A stretch of DNA of 64,000 nt from JAFGTX01 sp942492225. GTDB taxonomy: Bacteria > Bacillota > Clostridia > Peptostreptococcales > Acidaminobacteraceae. Each line of letters opens with the position of its first letter. The stretch's first letter is position 1. Under the pieces are notes generated by a model. That model was not told where the DNA came from. It did no database searches and saw nothing but the letters and a program-made list of their open reading frames with translations. This document shows, piece by piece, positions 1 to 9,841 of the stretch. Made by a program: the position numbers and the translations under genes. The DNA lies in contig CALODS010000039.1 of the NCBI GenBank assembly GCA_942492225.1, positions 1 through 64,000 on the forward strand, written 5' to 3'.

Positions 1-550
1 CGAACAGAACAATTTGATCGATTTAAAAATATGGATATTTATACAATTTCCAACATTAAAGAAGCGACAAACTATTCAAAAAAGATTCAGCTTACCTACT
101 CCTAAAATTCAGCGATATGATTCAGAAAAATATTGATCCATTTAAAGAAAACAACATTTTTGGTGACATGATATTCTGTATCTAAAAGTTCATCACCAAA
201 AATCATTACACTTTTCCAAGTGGTATGTGCCAAGGGGTAGATCGACAACTTCAAGGAAAATGTAGAATCAGAAAAATATCATTGGTCAAGATTTGCAAAT
301 AAGGTGAATGGACGATTGTCGAATTCTGAGAGCAAACGAGAAAAGTTATACACCAAAATGTATCATCAAATTATCAGGTGACCGCAAGATGATTTTTTCA
401 GATTTATCTCAAATCAAAGACAAACAACATATTTTCATCAATTTTTTTACGGTGAAAGACGATGAAAAATATGCAGTACCCTATATTGTTGATCAAGTTG
501 AATTCATCACTATTCCCAAAAGGATTCTAATTATAGAAATTGAGGATTAG
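1..550 (+). pseudogene. Garbled copy of the beta-CASP metallo-hydrolase 3' part
   Basis: This matches the C-terminal third of the minus-strand metallo-hydrolase at 13247-14641. Pieces such as SYTPKC, IKDKQHIF and the C-terminal IEIED are recognisable, but indels split the frame many times. It is part of the inverted artefact and carries no independent gene. Confidence 0.9.
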
Positions 551-551
551 C

Positions 552-1862
552 ATGGAAAAAAGCACAATCATTTGGATTCAACAAGACATACCCAAGTTAC
601 TTAGAAAACTTTCTATCCCTGCAACTACCTGGGATGATTGTCAATGCATTATATTATGTAGTAGACACTATTTTTATCGGCCAAGGCGTTGGCCCAAGTG
701 CCATTGGAGGACTTGCTATCGCTTTCCCTATACAAATGGTTATTATGTCGATTGCTTTTATGGTCGGAATAGGAGCTGCATCTATTACTAAGAAGTTTAG
801 GCGAAGGTGACCGAAGAGAAGGCAAATAACATCGCTGGAAACGCTTATATTCTCATAATAATTGTTCGTGCGTTTTTTTGTGAGTATTGGACTCTCAAAA
901 ATTGATGCGCTTCTTTACCTATTTGGCGCTACAGATTTTTTGCTTGTCTATGCCAAATGGAAATATTCAGATTATATTTATCGGAAGCAAAAATTTTGCT
1001 CTTTGTTATGATCTGAAATAATACTTCGCCAGAGCAGAAGGTAATGCTAAAGAATCCATGATCATAATGATTATTGGCACAGGTCTCAACATTATACTGG
1101 ATCCAATTTTATTTTTTTGCTTTTAATATGGGCATTAGCGTGGCGCAGCACTCGCTACAACCCCTTCTCAATTTGTATCACTATTATATTTCATACATTA
1201 TGGGGGAAGTGGAAAAGTGCTCATTTACGCGTTCGACCCCATCATTTAAATAATCTAATTTCGTATAAAACTTGAAATTGTTAAAATTGGTTTACCAGCA
1301 TCTATCTCGTCAAATCAGGGGCAGTTTCCCTCGCAATATTTTTAAACAACGCATTTGGCATATATGGCGGCGATGTGGCTATAACATCCTTTTGGTATCG
1401 TCAATTTGTCTTCATGCCAATGCCTATGTTGGGTTCAGGATTGGCAATTGCCGGTTACATTCATGTAGCAAAATCACATCAACAAATAAAGATGTACTGT
1501 ACGCGTCCATCAAGTTCTTGGCACGCTACAAATTGGTTGATGCCATCCCAGCACCGCTTCAAAAAAGTTGATACATTTTCACCACCGACCCACCGTAACA
1601 GTTGGGCCATAAATTAAATACACGACCATGATGTTACCAATCATCGGTATTCAAATATCAACTATTTTCAAATTTTGAAATACAGTACTTATTTTTGTCT
1701 CTTTTAAGAGCTCAAAAGTTGATCTCCGGATACAATTTTTCCTTCAGGATTGGGACTCGGCACCTATTATGCGTTTCAAATATCGATTTGCTTCTCAACA
1801 ATGTTGAGTGTTTCATTTTTCAAAAAGAAATGCATCATCTGAAAAGTGAATTTAAAAATTGA
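552..1862 (+). pseudogene. Garbled copy of the MATE efflux gene
   Basis: This corresponds base for base, with many gaps, to the MATE gene at 11890-13245. The ATG at 552 and the final TGA near 1862 are still visible. Fragments in all three frames match the MATE protein. It is part of the inverted artefact. Confidence 0.9.
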
Positions 1863-1926
1863 TTAATTGAAAAATAAAAGTTGACAAATTTCTGTCAGCT
1901 TTTTCGTTGTACAATTAAATTAATAT

Positions 1927-3678
1927 TTACAATTGAAAAATGTTTAAATAACTGCAATTCAATTGTTTGGTTAACACTTTAAAATCTTCTACCAGGTATT
2001 CCCGCACTGATAGAGCCGCTGTCGTATCCCAGTTTCACCAACTGATTTCTGCATTTTGTACATCTCGTCTCGATGCATATTCTGATTGAACTTGAAATTT
2101 GATTTATTTTCTACCGATTTAGAAGCTTCAACAGATGTTGCAATATCGACAACCTTCATTTCAAGAATTTCCATATGTTCTTCATCTAACTCACCCATAA
2201 TAACGCCAAAACTATTTGACGTCTCAGAATTTCCAACTTGAAATTATATCAACAATATCTGCAAACTTGCAGATTTTTCCGCCAGTTTACGGCAATCAAA
2301 TCGGCAAATCTCTTCTGCCTTTTTGCAGCTTCAATTGCGGCATTTAGCGCCACAAATTTGTCTGATCAGACGTTTTAATGCATCCGGCAATTTGTCCGAT
2401 TTTCAGCCGCATCACTTAATGAACTAATTTGATTGTTTATTTTCAAAGATATCATATGTTACATTTAATTTTTTCCATTGATTTTCTTGTGATTGCTAAT
2501 CCTTCTGTAGAACCAACTACGGTCAACAATATCCTTTAAGTCTATTGTTAACTCTGAAACTTTATAAATTCAGCAACTTTTCAGTTTTTTTTCTGAATCC
2601 AAATGTTATTGCAATCATAATATTTTGTGCATCTGTTGGGCATATACTGTTGCAAGAGATGATTGATTTGGGGCGCGCTAATTTCTATCATTGATAATAT
2701 CTGAATTGCTTACAATCTTAGCAATACTGATTCATAACACTGAAGGAATATGCTAGTTTCCACAAAATTGCCCCGACGTTGTAAGTTTTGGATCTACAAA
2801 TCAATATTTGGGTTGCCAGCAGATACCAGCTATTATTGTAATGTCTTGAATTGGTTTTATTATTTGCAAGCTTGTATGCTGGGTCAAAATAGAAACAATA
2901 ATCGATATGTTAACAAGCCCAAACGCGGTATTTCTTCATTTGCTATTTTAAAAGCAACTTACTGGCTTTTTGATGTCTCATCTCCCAACCCGTCTTCTTC
3001 CATAGATCTGCAAAACAACACCTCGCATTTGTATCGGATAATACCTGACTACCTTTGATTAAATACTGGACAGGTTCTAAGAAGGTTGCATCTAACATTT
3101 TTCAACAAATGTTTCGTTGTTATGAGCGATTGTTAAACTGTTTCTCTCAATACTCCAGTCCATCTCGTATGGTTTCAGTAAATCATAAAGTCCTGACAAA
3201 TCAATACTTGCGCCTATAACACTTTCCCCTTTTTACGGTATTGCTATCAACAATTGGTTTATTTGTTGAGTTTCCAAATGAGAACATCCGAATAATTTAA
3301 TTCGCCATTTATTGCTTTGATAAAATAGTCACGATCACTTCTGTCAGCTAAATACTGTAGAAGTTTTATATACTTGCATGATTGGGTTCATAACATAAAT
3401 TTGTGAAATAACTCAGAATTTTCTACAAGTTTCTCAACATAACTGATTTCTGATCATTGCCATTACGATTAACATCAATAGAACACCAAATTTCTAAGAG
3501 AAAGCTCAGCACACTCCAGATTTGATATTGTTTCCAAATTATGGCTAAATACTTGATAGAAGCTGCTATTTCATTGAAAACTTTGTTCGACAACAATAAA
3601 ACGCTTGAAATTACAGCCGGTACAATAGCAAGTCCAGCTTTGTTTCCGTTAGAAGAACTTCGTTTCTTTAGTCAACAT
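1927..3678 (-). pseudogene. Garbled copy of the chemoreceptor gene
   Basis: This is a reverse-strand copy of the methyl-accepting chemotaxis gene at 9842-11821. It is about 230 bases shorter than the source. The start CAT (3676-3678) and the stop TTA (1927-1929) can be located, and one fragment, at 1989-2198, still reads as the receptor C-terminus. It is part of the inverted artefact. Confidence 0.88.
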
Positions 3679-3759
3679 TTTTCCCAATATTTTTGTCATC
3701 CAAATGCGTATTATTACACGACATCTACACCCATATTGGACACTTTTCACTTATCACTT

Positions 3760-4354
3760 TTAGGTTCTGTTTCACAGCAAAATAACCTTTAATTTCCGCT
3801 ACATATGTTGTCGATCTTTTGCTTCTAAATATGTTTTGTTTTCAGCTTGATCTAGCTTCCAATTTTTGGTTTAAGCGTCTAATCAGTCGTCTTACCATAT
3901 TATGAAGGAAGTCCATTTCCTTCAACCAACCAAGTGTTCGAAAAAATGACGACGCAACGCTTCTTGCATGTCTTCCACCGTCATTTCAGCAGCTATTTAT
4001 CAATTCCAATATCTAAATATGCAATGCGCTTCACAAATGGACATGAACAGGATTTTGTAATATATAATATCTATAAATTTTGCTCAGTATTACCGAAAGA
4101 ATGGTGCCGCATCAACTTTTCTGACTAATAATGATTGATTCTGAAATTTTCACTTGTCTAAATTTCAGCAACTTGTCCACGTACAGTACGTTGCCATCTC
4201 GTTCTTCCAATCCAATTATTTGTATTTCCTCTTTAAATAATTTAGATAAGACCATTCTAATTTCTGTTTTGAATACATTTTCAATGTTTCCGTGTCTTGT
4301 ACACAATTCTTTGGCAGATACCCATCATAAGTACACCATTTTATAATTATTCAT
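3760..4354 (-). pseudogene. Garbled copy of truA
   Basis: This is a reverse-strand copy of truA (8974-9732), reduced from 759 to about 595 bases by scattered deletions. The fragment at 4112-4306 still shows VLSKLFKEEIQIIG from the TruA N-terminus. It is part of the inverted artefact. Confidence 0.88.
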
Positions 4355-5546
4355 ATTTTTTTACTTCCAACTTTTCTATTTTGATAACTCATTATCATCT
4401 AATGGCCAATAACAATTATTGGCATACCATAACATAGTACGGCCATATCAGATTTAAAATATCGCCATTGGAAATCAGTGCATTTACACTCCAAAATTGG
4501 TGCTATAATGTTCTGAAATTACCACTCGCCAATTGTGCTTCGATAAACAAAATAGCGCCGCTCACGCCTTCCTGGCACATCCACTGCTTGTCAAAAATCG
4601 ATGTTAAAAAGATTCCCTAAGATCGCTTCCAATCAGTTTACCTTGCTCACGTGTTTCACCAATCAACAGTTCTATCAATGGCTCAAAAGACACCACTTGG
4701 GTCAAATAAACTACTCAATGCAATTGAATGCGTCAAGATGTATAGACAACTTCAACACCACGACACACCGCCACTTCCATATCGACAAAGGTCACACTAA
4801 AATACAACAACTCAGCATAGTGCCAATAGAATACAAATAATCAGCATTTCTGGAAAACTACAATAAGATAGTCATTGCATGGCTACAGTACTACAACTAA
4901 AATATCAACAAAAGTGACAAATTGAATACAATTGGTTAATTTCTTCATTTTTCACTTCAGAACAAAAGCCCCAACTTTGTATTGACTTCCCAGAGATAGC
5001 AAAATGAGGCACAGGAGAACACCACATTCAACGTTTTGAATTGTTCTTGTATGCTTATAATCTACCCCAACAGTCGTTAAGGTTGGGTTCATAGTCTCTG
5101 ATATTGGTGATATCTTTATCTCGTATTAAACGCGCCAGAGTGTACCAATAATAATTTCTTTTGGAATACAAATCCCAATTCAATTCAGAGCAGCAACACC
5201 AATTGTACTATTCAAGTCCCAATTGTAGTGCCTTATGACATAAGATAAAAATGGCTAAAATAACAGCATGCAAATAAAAATTCATGCCTCTATAGCAAAC
5301 AGTTATTGGCATCGGCATTACACCAGAAGTTATCCAAGTGGTAATTGCCGTTTCCATCAAGACAGTAATCATAAATCATTTCAACGTTTTTTGCATAATT
5401 TTGGCGTTGCTCATCGATTGAGTCTCGATTGCGTTTTCAGCGGCAATTGTGCTCATTGACACATTCCAAGCATTAAGCATACATGATGGAAAAATCGTTA
5501 TTAATATAATGACGATTGATTTCCACCGTAACTTATGACTTTCCAT
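4348..5546 (-). pseudogene. Garbled copy of the NhaC-type antiporter
   Basis: This is a reverse-strand copy of the antiporter gene at 7596-8981. It is about 190 bases short, with no intact frame. Its ends were placed by the start CAT at 5544-5546 and the overlap with the truA copy. It is part of the inverted artefact. Confidence 0.88.
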
Positions 5547-5554
5547 ATATTCAC

Positions 5555-6008
5555 CTATTTAAAATAATTCCAATGTCAATTCAGAATCTTATAATTCAAT
5601 CTCCATTAACTGATTTTCTTATGTCTTCTAAGATATCTTCCAAAAATTTGTAGTTGTTCGTTTCTTTTCCGACAGATTTTTAATAAATTTTATGTAATAC
5701 ATGTATTTCGGTACACATTCCGTTTCCGGAGGTTGCACCCCACATTCCAATTCTGAAATGTCTTCGTTAAAGCAATGGGTCATCACGCCAAACCAAATTA
5801 ATTAATGCTTCTTCAACGATCCAAAATCGTACCGACAGATTTGGATTGTATGGATCACCTTCTCTGATATTTCAAATTTTCCGTTATCAGAAAAATCTAC
5901 TTCAAAAGCCTCTTCTCATTTCCCCCAATAGTCTTCATTTGTAAAAATAAGCACGCGTTGTACGTGTATATAATCTTGTTCTTCCATGTGTACGAATATT
6001 TCTCATAC
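5555..6008 (-). pseudogene. Garbled copy of the SRPBCC-family gene
   Basis: This is a reverse-strand copy of the gene at 7114-7587. The stop CTA lies at 5555-5557; the start is blurred near 6008 by an insertion. It is part of the inverted artefact. Confidence 0.85.
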
Positions 6009-6092
6009 TCATATTATACACAAAATTCGAATTTGTGACATCCACAGTATATTTACTATCACAACTCTCTCTTCATTAGGTAATGTTCACAT

Positions 6093-6507
6093 TCCATATT
6101 GCTTGATAAGTTGCAAATTTTCTTCGTCATTTTTCTATTGTGATACTGGTGTAACCCATAGAAAATGGACACTAATGGATTAATCAAATTTAAGAACGCA
6201 TAAGGTGCACACAAATGGATGTACACCTAGTGATGCATGCATATAAGCACACAAATGAGTGGCGACGTCAACGTTCTCGAATCCCACAGCTTCTCGAAAA
6301 GCATTTTTAGGTAAAAGCAACTCTTTTCTCATCAAACTCTTTAAACATTCTACCTGGTAATACTGTAACGGCATTTGTAGTACTGTACAAAATCGTTGCT
6401 GCAACAGTGGGAACCTGTATTTTTGCAAATTTCATGATTTCTACAACTACATATCTGTACATCACCACCAAAACATATTTGCACATAAAATAAGTCCAAT
6501 TGTATAG
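6093..6507 (-). pseudogene. Garbled copy of the first antiporter 3' end
   Basis: This is a reverse-strand copy of 6524-6995. The 27 bases next to the axis (6481-6507) are an exact reverse complement of 6524-6550; beyond them errors appear. It is part of the inverted artefact. Confidence 0.9.
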
Positions 6508-6523
6508 TACATGAAGTGGTCTG
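6508..6523. other. Fold-back junction (16-base loop)
   Basis: This short spacer lies between the two arms of the inverted copy. It does not belong to the antiporter gene as far as can be judged. The contig should probably be cut here, with true sequence starting at about 6524. Confidence 0.8.
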
Positions 6524-6995
6524 CTATACAATTGGACTTATTTTATGTGCAATGTGTTTTGGTGGTATTATGGATAACGCAGATATGCTTAAGACAATTG
6601 CAACAGAAATCATGAAATTTGCAAAAAGTACAGGTTCCCTTGTTACAGCAACGATTTTAACTGCAATTGCTACAAATGCCGTTGCAGGAGATCAGTACCT
6701 TGCGATTGTATTACCAGGTAGAATGTTTAAAGAGTTATACGATGAAAAGGGACTAGCACCTAAAAATCTTTCGAGAGTATTAGAGGATTCAGGAACGTTG
6801 ACATCGCCACTCATTCCATGGAACACTTGTGGTGCTTATATGCATGCATCACTAGGTGTACATCCATTTGCGTATGCGCCTTATGCGTTCTTAAATTTGA
6901 TTAATCCATTAGTGTCCATTTTCTATGGTTACACTGGTATCACAATGGAAAAAATGACAGAAGAAGAATTTGCAACTTATCAAGCAACTAAATAA
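6516..6995 (+). CDS. NhaC-family Na+/H+ antiporter, C-terminal fragment
   Basis: The protein reads as the last 157 residues of a membrane antiporter of the NhaC type. Hydrophobic segments carry LILCAMCFGG and ATILTAIATNAVAGDQ. A SRVLEDSGT-TSPLIPWN motif follows, matching the equivalent SVISDSGTIIAPIEFWN region of the second antiporter at 7596-8981. Such carriers exchange sodium (or a charged metabolite) for protons at the membrane. The 5' two-thirds are absent because the fold-back junction interrupts the gene at 6524; the GTG at 6516 is a chance in-frame codon in the junction. A hairpin terminator follows at 7021. The family is clear, the transported ion is not. Confidence 0.85.
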   Translation: MVCYTIGLILCAMCFGGIMDNADMLKTIATEIMKFAKSTGSLVTATILTAIATNAVAGDQYLAIVLPGRMFKELYDEKGLAPKNLSRVLEDSGTLTSPLIPWNTCGAYMHASLGVHPFAYAPYAFLNLINPLVSIFYGYTGITMEKMTEEEFATYQATK

Positions 6996-7020
6996 GATGT
7001 AGACATTACCCTAATAGAAG

Positions 7021-7051
7021 AGAGAGTTTAGCGATGGCTAAGCTCTTTTTT
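7021..7051 (+). terminator. Rho-independent terminator after the partial antiporter
   Basis: A stem of about 12 pairs (7021-7032 with 7037-7048, two G-U wobbles) with a GATG loop runs into TTTTTT. Confidence 0.8.
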
Positions 7052-7113
7052 CTGTGGATGTATCCTATAAATTCGGAATTTTGTGTATAATATAGTATAG
7101 GGGAGGGAAAACT

Positions 7114-7587
7114 ATGATTCGATTTTTACATGAAGGAACAAGATTATATACACATACAACGCGTGCTTATAAAATTTTTACAAATGAAAAGGAACTATTG
7201 AAATGGCATAAAGGAACTTTTGAAATAGATTTTTCTGATAACGGAAGATTTGAAATATCAGGGGAAGGTGCTGATCGTACAATCAAATCTGTCGGTACAG
7301 TTTTTGGATCGTTTGAAAGAGAAGCATTAATTAATTTGGTTTGGCGTGATGACTATTGCTTTGCTAACGAGGCGACAGATGTAGAGATTAGAATAATGAG
7401 TGCAACCTCGGAAACGGAATATTGTACCGAAATACATGTATTACATAAAAATTTGTCGCATCTGTCAGAGGAAGAAACGAACAACTACAAAATTTTTTGG
7501 AAAGGTATCTTAGAAGACATAAGAAAATCAGTTAATGGAGATTGGATTATAAAAGATTCTGAATTGACATTAGATTGTTTTAAATAG
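7114..7587 (+). CDS. SRPBCC / AHSA1-like domain protein
   Basis: This is a 157-residue soluble protein with the pattern of the START/SRPBCC fold, AHSA1-like branch. An early segment has W-KGTFEIDFSDNGRFEISG, then a central VWRDD, a strand with TDVEIRIMSATSETEYCTEIHVLH, and a C-terminal helix EE-NNYKIFWKGILEDIRKSV. Proteins of this fold bind hydrophobic ligands or partner proteins in a deep cavity; the ligand cannot be predicted here. The ATG at 7114 follows GGGGAGGG. The gene sits 8 bases upstream of the NhaC-type antiporter and is likely co-transcribed with it and truA. The fold call is moderately sure; function is unknown. Confidence 0.7.
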   Translation: MIRFLHEGTRLYTHTTRAYKIFTNEKELLKWHKGTFEIDFSDNGRFEISGEGADRTIKSVGTVFGSFEREALINLVWRDDYCFANEATDVEIRIMSATSETEYCTEIHVLHKNLSHLSEEETNNYKIFWKGILEDIRKSVNGDWIIKDSELTLDCFK

Positions 7588-7595
7588 GTGAATAT

Positions 7596-8981
7596 ATGGA
7601 AAGTCATAAGTTTACGGTAAAAGAATCAATCGTCATTATATTAATAACGATTTTTTCCATCGTAGCATGCTTAATGCTAGGTGTGTCAATGGTTTTTGGG
7701 TTTTTGATTGCCCTTGCTTCAACCGCAATCGGACTCAATCGATATGGCGCAACGCGTAAAATGATTATGCAAACGTTACAAGAAGGTATTTGGGAATGTA
7801 GAATGATTTACATGATTATAATCTTGATGGGGGCAACAATTACCACTTGGATAGCTTCTGGTGTAGTACCGATGCTTATCTATTATGGCTTTGTTTATAT
7901 AGAAGGCATGAATTTTTTATTTGCATGCTTTGTTATTTTAGCCGTTTTATCTTATGTCATGGGCACTGCAATTGGGACAATTAGTACAATTGGTGTTGCT
8001 TTATACGGAATAGGATTGGGATTTGGTATTCCAAAAGAAATTATTATTGGTACACTTGTTTCTGGCGCGTTTATTGCAGATAAGATATCACCAATATCAG
8101 GACTTATGAATTTAACCTTAACGACTGTTGGGGCAGATTATAAAGCATATTTGCAAGAACAATTCAAAACGTTGAGTATTGGTGTTCTCCTGTGCCTCAT
8201 TTTTTACTATCTCTTAGGAAGTCAATATAAAGTTGGGGCTTTCGGACCTGAGGTGGCGCTTTTTAATGAAGGAATTATTGGTGTATTCAATTTATCACCT
8301 TTGTTATTGCTATTCCCTATTTTAGTTGTAGTACTGGCTTTAAAAGGGATATCTACAATACATACAATGACTATCTGCGTTGGATTAGGAAGCGTTGTTG
8401 CAGTTGTTTACCAAGGTATTCCTATTGGCACTATGGCGAGTTGGTTGTGGAGTGGTGTTGTATTGGGTACAGGTATTGATGCTGTCGATAGTATTATTAA
8501 AGGCGGTGGTATTCAACCAATGGTAGAAGTTATCTGTATCGTTATGAGCGCTGTTGCATTGAGTAGTTTATTTGACTTAGGTGGTGTCTTTGAGCCATTG
8601 ATAGAACTGTTGATTGGTGAAACACGTGAGCAAGGTAAACTGATTAGAAGAACGGCAATCTTAGGAATCTTTTTAACATCGGTTACTTGTGACCAAACAG
8701 TGGGTATCATTGTACCAGGAAAACAATTGAAACAACGCTATTTGGATAGTGGTTTATCAGAAGCACAATTGGCGAGTGTTATTTCGGATTCTGGAACGAT
8801 TATAGCACCAATAGAATTTTGGAATGTAAATGCACTGATCTTAATGGCGATATTTTCAATAAATCCTGTTCAATATGTACCATATGCGGTACTATGTTAT
8901 GGTATGCCAATAATTGTTATTGGCCGTGGAATGATAATGAGTTATCAAAATAGAAGAGTTGGAGTAAAAAAATATGAATAA
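7596..8981 (+). CDS. nhaC: NhaC-family Na+/H+ antiporter
   Basis: This 461-residue integral membrane protein has about a dozen hydrophobic segments and belongs to the NhaC antiporter family (Pfam Na_H_antiporter). Visible marks are GTAIGTISTIGVALYGIG in the middle, FIADKISPISG after it, and TSVTCDQTVGIIVPGKQLK plus SVISDSGTIIAPIEFWN near the C-terminus. Length fits the family (about 450-480). It would exchange Na+ for H+ (or a malate/lactate pair, as in MleN relatives) at the cytoplasmic membrane. It ends 8 bases inside truA, so the two are translationally coupled. Together with the partial antiporter at 6516 it makes two related carriers side by side. Confidence 0.9.
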   Translation: MESHKFTVKESIVIILITIFSIVACLMLGVSMVFGFLIALASTAIGLNRYGATRKMIMQTLQEGIWECRMIYMIIILMGATITTWIASGVVPMLIYYGFVYIEGMNFLFACFVILAVLSYVMGTAIGTISTIGVALYGIGLGFGIPKEIIIGTLVSGAFIADKISPISGLMNLTLTTVGADYKAYLQEQFKTLSIGVLLCLIFYYLLGSQYKVGAFGPEVALFNEGIIGVFNLSPLLLLFPILVVVLALKGISTIHTMTICVGLGSVVAVVYQGIPIGTMASWLWSGVVLGTGIDAVDSIIKGGGIQPMVEVICIVMSAVALSSLFDLGGVFEPLIELLIGETREQGKLIRRTAILGIFLTSVTCDQTVGIIVPGKQLKQRYLDSGLSEAQLASVISDSGTIIAPIEFWNVNALILMAIFSINPVQYVPYAVLCYGMPIIVIGRGMIMSYQNRRVGVKKYE

Positions 8982-9732
8982 TTATAAAATGGTTATTGCT
9001 TATGATGGGAGTCGTTATAAAGGGTGGCAAAGACTTGGAGACGGTGAAAGTAGTATTCAAGGCAAATTAGAAATGGTCTTATCTAAATTATTTAAAGAGG
9101 AAATACAAATAATTGGATCTGGAAGAACGGATGCTGGCGTACATGCACGTGGACAAGTTGCTAATTTTCAATACAAGAAAAATTTAGACTGTAGTGAGAA
9201 ATTAAAAGAAATCAATCATTATTTACCTGAAGATATTAGCGTTCTTTCTTTAGAAAAAGTTGATGCGGCTTTTCATTCTCGGTATAATGCGGAAACAAAA
9301 ACTTATAGATATTATATATTACAAAATCCTGTTCATGATCCATTTGTGAGAAAGTACTCATTGCATATCCCAGAGTATTTAGATATTGAATCGATGGAAA
9401 TAGCTGCTGAAATGATTATTGGAGAACATGATTTCACAACATTTACAAATGCAAAATCAAAGAAGAAATCAATGGTGCGTCGTTTAGATCGTGTAGATAT
9501 TTTTCCGGAAGATGATTACTTGGTTATTGAATTTGAAGGAAATGGTTTCCTTCATAATATGGTAAGACGTTTGGTTGGAACGCTTATTCAAATTGGGCTA
9601 GATCAACTGAAGCCTAAAATGATGCAAAAATATTTAGAAGCAAAAGATCGACAAAAAGTAACATATGTAGCGGAGAGTAAAGGGTTATTTTTATATTCTG
9701 TGAAATATAAAGATGGTACGACAGAGGCCTAA
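8974..9732 (+). CDS. truA: tRNA pseudouridine(38-40) synthase TruA
   Basis: TruA converts uridines 38-40 of the tRNA anticodon stem to pseudouridine. The 252-residue protein has the N-terminal YDGSRYKGWQR and the catalytic GSGRTDAGVHARGQVANF with the conserved Asp at about residue 54. It also has YRYYI and, near the C-terminus, GNGFLHNMVRRLVGTL, all diagnostic of the family. Length is typical. The start ATG overlaps the end of the antiporter gene by 8 bases, a coupling arrangement. Function is sure. Confidence 0.97.
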   Translation: MNNYKMVIAYDGSRYKGWQRLGDGESSIQGKLEMVLSKLFKEEIQIIGSGRTDAGVHARGQVANFQYKKNLDCSEKLKEINHYLPEDISVLSLEKVDAAFHSRYNAETKTYRYYILQNPVHDPFVRKYSLHIPEYLDIESMEIAAEMIIGEHDFTTFTNAKSKKKSMVRRLDRVDIFPEDDYLVIEFEGNGFLHNMVRRLVGTLIQIGLDQLKPKMMQKYLEAKDRQKVTYVAESKGLFLYSVKYKDGTTEA

Positions 9733-9841
9733 AAGTGAATAAGTGAAGGGTGTTATGACTCAATTAACTATGGGTGTAGATCAAATTTTGTCGTGTAATA
9801 ATACCTTTGTTGGATGACAAAAGAAAATGTTAGGGGGAAAA

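Larger units (their letters stand above)
1..6507. repeat. Corrupted inverted copy of 6524-13855 (probable assembly artefact)
   Basis: The whole stretch is the reverse complement of 6524-13855. Anchors: base 1 pairs with about 13855, 1990 with 11761, 4357 with 8971, and 6481-6507 pairs exactly with 6524-6550. The pairing sum drifts from 13031 at the axis to 13856 at the far end, so about 825 bases have been lost. By eye roughly four bases in five match, with frequent one- and two-base gaps that break every reading frame. Damage is equal in genes, terminators and spacers, which points to uncorrected read error and not to decay. Short ORFs here are debris of the seven genes listed next. I infer a fold-back (template plus complement) long read at a contig end. 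Confidence 0.93.

Noticed and set aside
308..6183. Many short open frames in the first 6 kb (for example 308-550, 540-791, 1272-1571, 2750-3058, 4601-4840, 5986-6183)
   Set aside because: They are frame fragments or antisense readings of the corrupted inverted copy, not genes.
9755..9817. Possible 20-residue ORF upstream of the chemoreceptor
   Set aside because: It has a weak ribosome-binding site, no recognisable features and a length expected by chance.
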